A DNA stretch of 64,000 nucleotides from the NCBI GenBank assembly GCA_010093685.1, contig MU006234.1, positions 983,668-1,047,667 of the forward strand, given 5' to 3'. Under the pieces are notes generated by a model. That model saw only the letters and a program-made list of their open reading frames with translations. It made no database searches and had not been told where the DNA came from. The DNA is from Ophiobolus disseminans. Its lineage: Eukaryota > Ascomycota > Dothideomycetes > Pleosporales > Phaeosphaeriaceae. The translations under genes and the position numbers were made by a program. Shown here one piece after another: positions 20,858 to 32,195 of this stretch (within the stretch, counting starts at the first letter, position 1; each line of letters opens with the position of its first letter).

Positions 20858-22127
20858 ATGTTGTCCTCCGCCGAAAATCACGCTCTTGTAATCGGCGCAT
20901 CAGGGCTCATCGGCTGGTCTGTTGTCAATCAGCTCCTCCAACCTTATCCATCGCTGTCCCCATTCCGCAAAATCACGGCTCTCGTGAACCGGCCTTTGAG
21001 TCTCGAAAAGTCGTTTTGGCCGGGTCTTGCACCTGCTAGACCTGAGTTGTCTCTTGTTTACGGCATAGATCTACTTTGCAGCGATGCTGAGTTTGCAAAG
21101 TTGCTGCAAAAGAAGGTACACGATGTCGCGTCGGTCAGTCATGTTTTCTACTTTGGTAAGTTAGGTCACTTGAACCAACTATATGCGACTTCAAACTCAC
21201 ATTCTCCTCTTAGCATTCAAAGAAGCCAAAGATCCGGAGGACGAAGTTGCCATCAACCTCGCCATGATGCGCCGCGTCGTTCTCGCCATTAAAAGCCTCT
21301 CCCAGAGCTTCCGTTTCTTCGTCTATCCAGGAGGAACACGCGTAACTTTGCCATTGAACTCAATTTCCAGCCCTTCTCTAACGTAGCCTCAGGGATACGG
21401 CATTTATCGCCCAGACGGAATCTTCAGCGCCCCTCTCGTAGAGGAGATGGCCGACCAACTACCACCAGATTACGCGAAAACCGTATCCTATCCCCACTAC
21501 CGCGCGATGCTGACCGCTGAATCCCTGCACCAGCCCTGGTCATGGTGCGAACTCGTCCCAGATGCCATCATCGGCTTCACGCCCAATGGCTCTGGCTTCT
21601 CACTCGCAGGACACTGGGCCGTTTACTTATACGCCTTCAAACTCGTCCATGGGGAGGGCGCACAAGTGCCGTTTCCAGGTACATTGGCAGGCTATGACGC
21701 AAAGTTCACCGAGACGAGCAGCGCGATGTTAGCGAGGGTAGGTATATATGTGGCGCTCCATCCTGAGCAATTTCGAGAGAGATTATTCAATGTAGCAGAC
21801 ACGGAGACGCCGACAACGATGCGGGAGCGCTGGCCGCAGATCGCGGGGTGGTTCGGCTTGCGAGGTGTGAAGCCGGCGGAGAGTACGAGTGATGCGAGGC
21901 CTAGTGACTTTGTGAAAAAGCATAAGGAGAGACTAGACGAGGCGGGCGTGAGGGGCGTGAATATTTGGAACTCTGCCCAGTTGGATAGTTATGGGTATTG
22001 GTTGACTTTTGATCGGCAGCTGAGTTTGAAGAGATTACGAGATGCGGGGTTTGAGGAAGAGGCAGAGCCGGAGGAGGGATGGTGGGCCGCTTTTGAAATG
22101 TTCAAACGGGCGAGCATGATTGGATGA
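20858..22127 (+). CDS. PRISE-like short-chain reductase (NAD-dependent epimerase/dehydratase superfamily)
   Basis: Exons 20858-21155, 21214-21341 and 21393-22127 encode about 386 aa, the usual size of progesterone 5-beta-reductase/iridoid synthase-like (PRISE) proteins in fungi. The Rossmann GxxGxxG is GASGLIG near residue 14. Further family phrases are 'SHVFYFAFKEAKDPEDE', 'IIGFTPNGSGFSLAGHWAVYL', 'PFPGTLAGYDAKFTETSS' and 'ADTETPTTMRERWPQIAGWFGL'. These enzymes reduce activated C=C bonds of enones with NADPH in the cytosol. In the region where PRISE enzymes carry a conserved Lys (usually TGTKxY), the splice join here reads GGTRGYG, so Arg replaces Lys; the later Tyr-rich region 'VSYPHYRAML' is kept. 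Introns are 58 and 51 bp. The ATG at 20858 starts just before the Rossmann strand. Confidence 0.85.
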
Positions 22128-22615
22128 GTGGCAAGGAGACTGTGAGAGATTGTGGATCTGTAGAAGGCCAATACCAATACAAGGTATTACATGCAGTCCT
22201 CAGAGCTAAGGCTGCTGTCCATGTAGATTTACTTGTTGGCCCTGTCGCAATGTGCTGTGATCGTTAGAACACGATATACAGTGAAGACTGCTGAGGTGTA
22301 CTTACCACAATATCCCCACATCTTCTCTATAGCGTCCCTATCAGACTTCTCGTCGTCACTTTTGTCCCAACTCTTCGCTATATTTCACCCTCTACTCTCG
22401 TTAGCTATAAGTGAAACAATCACTGCAGACTGTCACAGTCAAGGCCTTGCGTTGCGATCCTTGCGGCTCGTCCAGCGTTATATACAACGATCGGGCGTAC
22501 GTGTAAGTAAATTGGATTGCAATAGTCCAGATTATCTCATGCATGTACACAGATGCAACACTCACAGAAATATATACATGATTCAGAATCGTAATGCAGT
22601 CATCGAGTCGTCCGT
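22128..22615. other. Convergent intergenic region
   Basis: 3' flanks of the reductase (+) and the PTH11-like gene (-). No additional feature seen. Confidence 0.45.
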
Positions 22616-23914
22616 TCACAAAGCGTGATGATCACGCCCGATTGTGTTTGGTTCCGGCCAATCGTGGCTTCGTTTGTGCGACACTTCTGATACTTTCGAG
22701 CTGGACGCTTCCGCCTCCTCCAAGACTGTGACTTGTGTCGTCTTCATGATGCCTGGACCTTTTCCTTCCTCTTCTTCAAGAATGGCCCGGTCACTGTCGC
22801 CATCGTTATCTAGTATGGACTCGCCCGGAATGCGACTGTGGTAGGCCTTGCTGTTTTGGAAGGTGTTCATTCGGATGTCACCATGTGTTGAATGGCCGTA
22901 CCCATACTGGGGTGTTTTGAGGTGGGAGCTTTGTAGAGTCGAGGGAAGAATGTGTCGGAAGAGGGAATCGAATGCTTTGCGTAGTGGGGGCAGTGACGCG
23001 ATGAGTATGCCTATGGAGGCTTCGGCCGAAGACCAAATTTGCAGATTGATAGCATCCCACGTTGGATCTTGTGTTTTGGTGATGGCTTTGAGCTCCACAG
23101 TTTTGAATATCGAGCAGATTGTCGCACTGTATGGTCAGATAGGGTCAGTTCATTGTTTTTGAAGCAGATACAGTGACACAGCAGAAGAGCGACTTACGGT
23201 ATACTGAGAAGAAAGACAATACGAATCCCCAGCTGTGTCTTCTTCGATAGCTGTACTCTCGACAGATAGATGAGCGGCGCAGCCATGTATACCACATCAG
23301 TTATGATGTTTGAAATTCCCTGGGTATAGGATAGCTCCAGAGTCCCTTTCGCCCAGCATTTTCTCGGCGAAAATCCGTAGTTCCAGTTGGCTTCGAGAGG
23401 AGAGCAACCGAAAAGTGTGAGTACTGGAGCAAGGAAATTGAAGACCGTGACCATCAGAATCGAAATCCATACAATGACCTGATAGAGTTTGGAGAAGTTG
23501 AGGACCAGAAGCCAAGCGCAGATTGACCACTTGAGGAATGAAAGGGCGATGAGGTTCACGATCTGTGATATCCAAAGATAGTATGAGTATTGCATGAGCC
23601 CTGGCAATACAGATGGATCCATGATGTGTCGTCCGAGCCCGGCGTTGACCACGATTTGGGAGGTGCACGCTGCAGTAATGTTGAGTGCCTTCCACGGTCA
23701 GATTCCAGTGTTAATTCAATGATGAGGACACCAAACTTACAGTGGCGATTATTAGCAAATAGTCGCACAAAAGAAACCTGCGCGACTGCATAAGACCATA
23801 CACCACTCTCCATACAACGAACATGGTGCTGATGACCATAAGCGTCCAGCCGGGGACCAAGATCAGAAGTCGCTGATTTGGCCAGTCTCGCGGATAAACG
23901 TTATCGTCTGCCAT
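22616..23914 (-). CDS. Rhodopsin-domain (PTH11-like) integral membrane protein
   Basis: Exons 23914-23741, 23688-23198 and 23126-22616 encode about 391 aa. Introns are 52 and 71 bp with GTAAGT donors and correct phases. The seven hydrophobic helices typical of the fungal Rhodopsin domain can be followed, for example near 'LLILVPGWTLMVISTMFVVWR', 'LCDYLLIIATALNITAA' (over the first splice), 'LIALSFLKWSICAWLL', 'IVWISILMVTVFNFLAPVLTLF', 'NIITDVVYMAAPLIYL' and 'IVFLLSIPATICSIF' (over the second splice). The conserved 'DPTWDAINLQIWSSAEASIGILIASLPPLR' signature is present. The C-terminal tail of about 90 residues is polar and acidic. No CFEM domain is present. Related proteins act in surface or nutrient sensing in plant-associated fungi; the ligand is unknown. 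Confidence 0.9.
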
Positions 23915-26063
23915 CGCGAGAGATCTGGTTCGATTGGAAACGAACGAAAATGGAGAAACACTGCAAGGGTCGCAATGTTTGCGGTGTGTGCAGATGGTAT
24001 ATGTTCCGTGTCCAACTGGGAGGGAGGAGAACTTGATGAACCGAGGCGATCATCCAGCCGCTCGTGCAAAACTTGTTCGCATCGCCACCGTGGTTGTGAG
24101 TGGTATGAAATGATTGATATGACCAGGTCACGGCTCAATCTTTCAATGGCTTGGTGCGTCCTGTCTGTGGATGAACTACCCGTGATTGATATTGCATAAC
24201 GTTGATTGAAGCCCCACATTGCGCCGATTGGCAAGAGAATGCCTACCAGTGGGGCAACGTGAATCGTGTGTACGTTAGAGTAGGCGCACCATGCGCGAAG
24301 AGGGTAAACTCGGCGACCTCGAGACAGCTGACGCCAGGGAGCAGACATTACGAGCGGCTTGTGTCAAGGTTTCAGGTCCTTCACCTGCGTGGCGTCCTGT
24401 CATCGTGCTGATGGACTACTAAGCGAAGACACCTCTATTTGGTCTGGCAGCGACAGCAAGCGGTTACTGTATGTAGACTACCACCGGTGGGAACATGGAA
24501 AGGCTCCGAGAACGTTGATAGTGGCTCTGCGTAGTGTGTGAGCCAAATATTTCGCGGACACGCTAGCCTGGTTAGTCAGCGTGCCGGGATTGGTCGCCTG
24601 CTGTCCGACCGCCGGCAGATTAACCGAAAGCTAGGCAAACATGAAAACCCCCTTACCAATGGAACGGAAATCGACAGCGCCAACGAGTTTCTTCTTCTTC
24701 TCTGTCGTGTTGCACAGCTTGATTGTGTCCATCCGGCTCGAGCTATCGCCCACAGTATAATGTGGACGATTGCAGTTCATCCGACCCTGCAGGCAAGCTT
24801 TTGCGACTGTCCGTGAAGTTTCTTCGGCATTGCGCTCATGATGGTTAGGTTGCCCGGATACAGAAGAGACGCATGGATAAGCCGCGCGATTCAGAATCAA
24901 CAGGGCTTGCCCGCTGCACGTTGCAAGTCAGTGTCCGATCAGGACGATGCTGAGTATCTGGGAGTCTGAACACATTGGGCGGCGCCTCGTGGAAGACATG
25001 ACTTTTTGCAATATCACGATTTGGATCTTAGCAAGCTCTTGAGAGACTTCCAGGGCAGGAGTACAGGTCGTACAGTACACGAAGCCCGCTGCAAGAATTC
25101 TATACACAACAGTAGCTACGTGAGACTGGAAAACGCACGAGAAATGGACCTACCTACGGGTCAATTGTCGATCGTACCTGAACAGGCAGAAGGTCCGTGG
25201 TGGATAGCTTCTGGACATTCGAGAACAAAAATCCGGACGATGGCGCCATGTGAGGTCGCCCGAGTACCTGGGCAATCTTCCTGACCTCGGGACCGACCAT
25301 GCACGCAAGGTCATCTAGGGAATCCCCGTGCGTTATTGTAGGCCGTTGGAGCTCCCCAGAGCTGTGTAGGCATATCCTAGCACCGACACCCTTAGCTCAA
25401 TGTGCTCTGCGGAGAAAATTGAATCTTCTCTCTGCGGGTAGCGGGAGTGTAGCTCAAATTCAATCGTCGGACGCAGTCCTCCGAACATTTCTTTTCCGGA
25501 CGTCAATTTGCTGGGCTGGCGGCGCACCTGACTCGGGACGAGAGATCCGTGCGACGCGAATCTTAAGAAAGCATGTCTTCCGTCAGTAGTGGCCCGCACT
25601 TACCAGCAGCGGAGCATCCGCACATGACAGATTGACGACAAAGTTCTGCGAGCGACCGCAGACTCGGTCTGGTAAGTTCAAGGCCGCGGCCAACCCCAAG
25701 TGGCTTATCTTGGCCAAGCATCATGCTCCTGGCTAAGAGCCGCGAAACTCTCTATTTCCGATTGCACCGATACAGCCTTGTTCGCTAGACAGAATGGGTC
25801 TTTTCTGGAAGGAGTGGGTTTTGGGAAAGTGGCACAGCCACCAGAAAACCCTGCTCATCGAATGGCGGTCGTGACCCTTCTCTGAGTGGGTTCCGGACGG
25901 GGAAAAAGGGATGCATCAGATTGCCGACCAATTCCACGTGGCGAAGGATGTGCTCGACCAATCTTAGGCTCCGGGTGTATAAAGTCTTTAGTGGCTGCTT
26001 TCTTTCGAAGCCCATCACCTGCATCCCAGTATACTCTCGTTAATATCTCATCTGGGCTTCAAG
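23915..26063. other. 2.1-kb divergent intergenic region
   Basis: Separates the PTH11-like gene (-) and the GMC oxidoreductase (+). I see only short unrelated frames on both strands. The right end carries the GMC promoter with a TATA motif. Confidence 0.45.
25976..25984 (+). promoter_or_regulatory. TATA box of the GMC oxidoreductase gene
   Basis: TGTATAAAG lies about 80 bp upstream of the ATG at 26064, at a distance expected for a regulated fungal promoter. No other candidate TATA lies closer to the start. Confidence 0.45.
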
Positions 26064-27963
26064 ATGCCTGTGTTCTCCCGTTTAGCTGTGGCTTTCCAGC
26101 TCTTTGCTGTATTGTTCTCTCCTGCTCTTGCGGCCTCTATAGCTAAGGAGTACGACTACGTAATTGTTGGAGGTGGTATCACCGGCTTGGTCGTGGCAAG
26201 TCGCTTGAGCGAGGACAAGACCAGTAAGTTCATCTGCAAGCAGACCTGGATTTAGGCTGAAAAAAAGGAAAGAGTCCATCCTTGTCATCGAGAGTGGTGA
26301 CTCCGTCGACAATGACGGCACCATGATTCCATACAAGGCCAACGACTTCATGGCAAGTGCGGGTCTGCTGTGGAGTGGCATCAACTCCAAGCCTGAACCC
26401 GGTCTTGGTGGTGCAAGCTACCCCGTTTTGGTAGCAAAGGTTCTTGGTGGAGGCTCGGTCATCAACGGCATGGTGTACGATCGAGGCTCGGCTGCTGATT
26501 ACGATGCGTGGGAAGCATTGGGAAACAAGGGGTGGGGTTGGGCGGGAATGGAGCCGTACTTCAAGAAGGGTACCACGTTCCAACCTCCATCTGAGCAGAT
26601 TGCCGAGGCTTTCAACGTTACCTGGGACCCAAAAACCTACGGCAAGGGCCCGCTGGCCGTCAGCATCACCGACAACCAGTACGACGATATCAAGGATTAC
26701 TGGGCGGCATGGAAAGCCACTGGAGTACACATTCCCCTCGATGGAAACAATGGCGAAGCCTATGGTCCCTCGTGGTACGCGAACACCATGGACAAGGCAA
26801 CTGGCCGACGAGCTCACGCGCGCTACGCCTACATCGACCCTATCGCATCGCGTAGCAACCTCAAGATCGTCACCAAGACCACCGCACAGAAGATTGTATT
26901 CGAAGATAAGAATAAGACTCATGTGGCGAAAGGCGTTGAGATTACTGATGACGCCACTGGCAAGACATCTGTTGTGTACGCGAAGAAGGAAGTGATTCTC
27001 GCAGCGGGCGCTATTCAGACACCAAAGCTCCTCCAGCTGAGTGGAGTCGGACCAAAAGCAATCCTCAAAGCAGCCGGCATCGATGTTCGTGTTGAGCTTG
27101 ACGCTGTAGGCTCCAACTTCCAGGATCACCCATACGCCACCGTAATCTTCAACACCACTACAAACACCTTCCCTAACCAGAACTCTCTGGCGACTGACCC
27201 TGCCTTCAATGCTTCAGCTTGGGCACAATACGTCAAGAACAAGACTGGTCCCTACACTTATGCACGCGGCAATGCTCTTGCCTTCATTTCCCTTCCTGAC
27301 ATGACGAACGACACCAACGCGATCACCAGAAGCCTCAACAGCCAGAAAGCCGAGACCTACCTGCCAGCCGCGTATAAGAGCAACAAGAAGCTTCTTGCAG
27401 GTTTCGTTCGTCAGCGCAAAGTGATTGCCGACCTGTTCAAGCGAAAAGACGCCTCTGTCGCCGAGTTTCCCGTCCCCGCTGATGGCACTTATGGTCTCGT
27501 CGGCGTTGAGAAACCTTTGTCACGCGGCACAGTTTATCTTAATCCTTCAAATCCCACCGGTCCACCGGACGTCACCCACAATGCGTTTGTGAACCCTATC
27601 GACCGCACGGTCATGGCCATTGGTCTACGCTTCCTGCGTACTGTGTGGGCCCGCCCTGAGCTCGACCGCTTCCAGATTTCGGAACGTGTTCCTGGACCTC
27701 AGTACACAACCGATGCGGAGATCTACGATGCTCTTCTTGCTCAAGCCTCGCTGTCACCTACGCTAGCTCATCCCTCTGGTTCCTGCCCCATGATGGCCGC
27801 GTCGGATGGTGGCTGTGTCAACGACAAGCTCATGGTCTATGGCACCCAGCGCCTCTCTATCGTCGACGCGTCGATCATCCCTATCATTCCGTCTTGTCAT
27901 CTGCAGGCCACTATGTACGGTATTGGTGAGAAGGCCGCCGACATCATCAAAGCGAGGAAGTAG
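26064..27963 (+). CDS. Secreted GMC oxidoreductase (glucose-methanol-choline family)
   Basis: Exons 26064-26223 and 26273-27963 (49-bp intron, GTAAGT...AAAG) encode about 616 aa. A signal peptide is clear: a hydrophobic core ending ALAAS near residue 24. It is followed by the ADP-binding fold 'YDYVIVGGGITGLVVASRL', the GMC signature region 'GGGSVINGMVYDRGSAADYDAW', the second signature 'AAGAIQTPKLLQLSGVGP', and the C-terminal active-site segments 'HPSGSCPM' and 'CHLQATMYGIGEKAADI'. Many N-glycosylation sequons (NVT, NKT, NTT, NAS, NDT) fit secretion. The protein is an FAD-dependent alcohol or sugar oxidase/dehydrogenase of the AA3_2 type (glucose oxidase, aryl-alcohol oxidase and patulin synthase belong here). 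The substrate cannot be read from sequence. Confidence 0.93.
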
Positions 27964-29433
27964 ACTGACCGAATGCGGACTACGTTTCTTTGGCTGAAAC
28001 ATTGTGAATACATTTAGTAATAGTGATAAGCGTCTTGCAATATACCAACCTTTCATCGAAATTGTTCTCCAATTTGTGCTCTTACCTCCACTTCAACTAA
28101 TTAGCGGATACCAAATCTCTAGAACAACGCAGCTGTAAGATCGTGCCGTATCTCATGTCGGGTGCCTACACCACCTCCATGCTTGGTGAGATGATTCTGA
28201 CCCCCGCAATATTCCAGAATAAGAGGCCTCTTCCGAAGACAGGCCTGCTTGCGCATGTTCATAATTCATGTTCAGCTTCCTATCGCAGATCGTCATTTGC
28301 TCAACAGTGAGTCCACGGCATCGAGAGAAAGCCGAAATCCGATGAATCTCCGGTTGCTGGGTAATTAACTCCTGCACTAGCTGATAGCATCCAAGGTAGA
28401 TAAATTTCATGCGCGTGTGAGATGTGCTCGGTAGCGAGAAGTTCTGGGTGGCGTTGCTTAGCGCGACGCGAACGTTGATTACGTCATGCCAGCCGAAGAC
28501 ACCACCAACACCAACACCAACACCGTCGAGACTCAAACACTGTTCATGGACTTCGTTGATCCTGTCTACTTTACTACGCGCCGTTTCAACATACGGTCGC
28601 TATTAGGCACCCTGGGAATCACTGCTATATGCTGCTGAACACGTCGCGTGAACAACGTACAAACGCGTGGATTTCGCGTCGTCCGTTTCAGCCCATTCCT
28701 ATCATGGTGCCTTTTTGTCAAGCCTACGTCCCCATCTCATTACAGTCAAATCAGTTCGATCTAGTCACTTGAAAAGACACGATGATGACTTCATGTTGTA
28801 TGCGGTCGCATTCCCATCGTTTGGTAGCAACCAGTGTGCTGTCGAAGCACTCTCTGCTTCTGCTTGGTTCCATCCAGCAAGCGGATATCAATCGAACTAC
28901 AAAATAGCGTGGGAATGGTATAGTCCGTGGTGCTGGCACTCTCGTTACTTCCTCTCCTCTTGCCATCCTTGGCCTGTCTCTTCCCTTGCGAGCGAGTTAT
29001 GTTTTGCGTGCTATTATATATTTCCTTATATTTATCCTTGATACTGTTTTTGGTTTGGCCGCCTTGGTGGACTTCAGCCACTTCCCTCTCTCCAATATTT
29101 TCGTCTGATGTTGACAGGAGATGTCTTTGCTTCTGTTTTTTCTCGTGGCCCATTTCACCTCTCCGGGCTTTGCTGACTGTCACTCGAAGAGAGGGGAGAC
29201 GTGATTCTCGTTGAGGTGCTGGTCTGTCACCCTTTGCTCGCCCGCACCTTTGAGAATCATCTCTCCCGGAAGTACAATTAGTAGCACACACTCACCGAGA
29301 AAGCACTCACTTCCGCCCATTAACTCTCTTCTCCCTGTTCATTCATCCACAACCTTTTCAATAACCAAAACCTTCCCCTCCTCGGCAGCTCTCTTGGTTT
29401 CCAAAATCAAAGCTGCCAAAATCGGAGAACAGC
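27964..29433. other. Intergenic, 1.5 kb
   Basis: No gene recognised. Contains a short (ACCAAC)n microsatellite at about 28501-28522 and CT-rich sequence just upstream of the next gene. Confidence 0.45.
28501..28524. repeat. (ACCAAC)n microsatellite
   Basis: About three to four hexamer units, noncoding. Confidence 0.6.
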
Positions 29434-31476
29434 GTGGCATCGCGAAGAACTGTTGGAAACATGTCGAACCTACAAGCACGCGACTTGCTTGTTGGACAGG
29501 CTGATCTGCCGCAAGCCAACAATTTAATTGTCGGCTCCCCGCGAACGCGACGCGAAACCACTCTGGCTGCATATCCAGTGACTTCAAACACCACAATCCC
29601 GCAGGTCGGAGAAGGGGAACAACTAATACGGACGACACCAACCGACTCTGCAGTCGAATACCGGGCGCTGCCATTCAGTTCCATGCAGGGCTACGGGGCC
29701 GCACAGCACTTAGGATGGGCATCACCGACGGCTTATCAGAATTCTGGAGATGAGCAGTATCTGAGCTGGGCGTCGCAGGCGGCTTCTCAATCTTCAGGGG
29801 GCTTCCAAGGCCCGCGTGCCAGTCAAAACCAGCATGAAGATCACCGCCAGATGTATGCTCATGATGCTCCACCTGTTGGAGGGAATATTCACATGGTTCA
29901 GCACCCAGATCACGATTTCACCAACAACTACATCAAGACTCAACGATTTAATAACTCGGATACCACGGCTTTCCAGCATAACGTGCAATACCACCAGAAC
30001 ACTAATAGGCGTGGGCATTCGAACACAAGCCAGCAGTATGGCCCTCGCTATCCTGTTGTGCATCCGCTTCTGCGTTTGCCCCGTCTAGCCTACTCGGAGC
30101 AAGATCAGCACCTATATGGACAGGTGCCACCCGATTCTGATCCACACAGCTTTCACTATGAAGAACCACTGGTCCTTTCTGATTCTTGTTCTGGGCAAGC
30201 TCACTCGGCAAACAACCAGTGGTTCCATGCTCAGACAGTCCCCCAGAATCAGCGTTCACCAGTACAAACATTTCATTATCCCGCTCTTCACGATCAGAGC
30301 ACTGTTGGTGCAACGTACGAAGACGCTAGTGCCAGCCACCAACACCAAATCGCTCCCACCGAGTCGACGACACGAAAGCAAATGATGGTCTCGCAGCTCG
30401 CCCAGAACTCGGTCTTACCACAAGATCTCGTGGTTGATGTTGCAACTAGCGCTGCGATCAACAAGGAGTTGAAGAAGTCAGCCCGTGCACGAAACTCGAA
30501 GAATTCGGCGAACCAGCCATCCAAGCCAAGCGGAGTGAAGAAACAAAGGCCAAAACCAAAAAAGATGACTGCACCTACCGATGTACCATCTGTCGAACTA
30601 TCTTTACCACTCAACGAGTACGGCATGTATTTTGACAGTGCTTTGGATGCCTCGCAAAAGACCAACGGCTTGAATTGGCCACCTCGGGACGATGCAACTC
30701 TCCCTGTGGATTTATCGGCTCGCCGCGAGGTTGTGAAAGAGCTCCTCGCTGCTATGAACGATGTCAGCAGTATCGAGGACAAGATAGGGGACGTCTTGAT
30801 TAATCGCTGGCTTCCGGACGACTTTCTTGACCATCAAGGCTCTCAAGATGACGGATCTAACGGAAGCGAATGGGTAGCGCGTATGGCCGCTGCTGTGAAC
30901 AAATTCTACGCGCCGTGGATAAAAGAAAAGGCATGCTGGGAGCTGGCAGACACGCTTGAGCGTTTGTACCGTGAGGGCACGCACTTCATCACCATCGTCG
31001 ACCCGGGATTACTGAGAGACGCCGAGAAATGGCGCGATCTCACCTTCTTGGAACGCAAAGACAAGTGCGTTGAGCTGCTCAAGTGTTATAAGAGCCGTGC
31101 CGATAAGCTGTTGTGTGGGTCGTCTACCCAGCAGTACGCCCTTGTGGTCGGCAAGCTTCTCAAAGAGAGCAAGGCGAACCGCATCAACAACGATCGGAGA
31201 CAACGTGATCTCATTGCGGGTCGAAAGCGTGATGACCGAAAGCTTAAGACACGTGGGCGCCCATCCAAGAAAGAGTCTTCGGCTGACTTGCAAGACAATC
31301 CAACAATGAATGGGAGTCAACTGGATGGCCAAGCCTCAGTTCCAGACCTAGATGTTACCGAGGATGAGGAAACTATCACTTCTCCAATGGGAGGCAGTAA
31401 GCGTAGTCGCGGTTCGGATGATGATACAGGAGGAGACGGCCAGCCCGCCGCTAAGCGGCTTCGCATGGCGGACTAG
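29434..31476 (+). CDS. Uncharacterised nuclear protein, tandem paralog A
   Basis: An intronless frame of 680 aa; the ATG at 29461 is an alternative start nine codons in. Residues 1-350 are Gln/Asn/His/Ser-rich and probably disordered. A basic block follows (about 355-385, Lys/Arg/Pro-rich). A conserved core lies at about 388-600 and begins 'LNEYGMYFDSALDASQ', with 'NWPPRDDATLP', 'KEKACWELADTLERLYREG' and 'LTFLERKDKCVELLKCYKSRADKLL'. The C-terminus has an AT-hook-like RGRPSKK (about residue 607), an acidic stretch, and a terminal basic 'KRLRM'. These features suggest a nuclear, possibly DNA-binding protein. The core is shared with the next gene downstream. I know no named domain for it, so function is unknown. 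Confidence 0.8.
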   Translation: MASRRTVGNMSNLQARDLLVGQADLPQANNLIVGSPRTRRETTLAAYPVTSNTTIPQVGEGEQLIRTTPTDSAVEYRALPFSSMQGYGAAQHLGWASPTAYQNSGDEQYLSWASQAASQSSGGFQGPRASQNQHEDHRQMYAHDAPPVGGNIHMVQHPDHDFTNNYIKTQRFNNSDTTAFQHNVQYHQNTNRRGHSNTSQQYGPRYPVVHPLLRLPRLAYSEQDQHLYGQVPPDSDPHSFHYEEPLVLSDSCSGQAHSANNQWFHAQTVPQNQRSPVQTFHYPALHDQSTVGATYEDASASHQHQIAPTESTTRKQMMVSQLAQNSVLPQDLVVDVATSAAINKELKKSARARNSKNSANQPSKPSGVKKQRPKPKKMTAPTDVPSVELSLPLNEYGMYFDSALDASQKTNGLNWPPRDDATLPVDLSARREVVKELLAAMNDVSSIEDKIGDVLINRWLPDDFLDHQGSQDDGSNGSEWVARMAAAVNKFYAPWIKEKACWELADTLERLYREGTHFITIVDPGLLRDAEKWRDLTFLERKDKCVELLKCYKSRADKLLCGSSTQQYALVVGKLLKESKANRINNDRRQRDLIAGRKRDDRKLKTRGRPSKKESSADLQDNPTMNGSQLDGQASVPDLDVTEDEETITSPMGGSKRSRGSDDDTGGDGQPAAKRLRMAD

Positions 31477-32195
31477 ATTGTCAACATAGGGGTTAGTTGC
31501 AAATCACTTTCTTTACACAATGCGTCCTTAATCGTTATCAAGCATGTGTTCCCAGCTCTCCACGTCATTTGAGTAGGTCAGTTGTACTCCTGATCACGTC
31601 CAGTGATCTTGCCGGTCAGAAGCCTTCAAGTCAGTATTAATAATAAGCAGCCCCTCCTCAGCACGGTCAAATCTATTCGCACTTTCATATCCATTCTCTC
31701 GCTGGTCGTGATATATATACTTTTGTTTTGATCCACCTAGTACCACTTCCCCCGATACGTCACGCCCCTCTTCGATTCACACCACATCACAATTGCATAA
31801 GCGCGGGATATGAAGAAGAACAACAACAAACGCCCAAGCACAGCCTCCTTCTTGCGTCAATATGCGCTATCATTGGACACGAGACCCTGGGTAATTGGGC
31901 ACGTGCCTACGCTTTCATCGATTGCTGCCCCGCTTTCTCGACCCTTTACGTCTTAGTCATCATGCTCACGAGCTCTGAGGGCGGGTCTCTACACGTGCCT
32001 GAGCATTGATACCTTCTTGCTGGATTGACATCACATGGATGGCGAGTAGAGACACAGCGCGCCTCAACTCGACACCACCTACACCCAACGAGTCACACTG
32101 CGTCTCTGACTTGCGCACTCACTCAACCATCTCTTTCATCATTTTACTCTTTTTCATCAAGCTGGTACGGCATCCTCGACGCGACGTCCGACTAA
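31477..32195. other. Intergenic between the tandem paralogs
   Basis: 3' UTR of paralog A and promoter of paralog B. Short frames only; no feature seen. Confidence 0.45.

Noticed and set aside
1..28000. Secondary-metabolite cluster (P450, GMC oxidoreductase, PRISE-like reductase)
   Set aside because: The three oxidoreductases are separated by housekeeping genes and no polyketide synthase, NRPS, terpene cyclase or cluster regulator is present.
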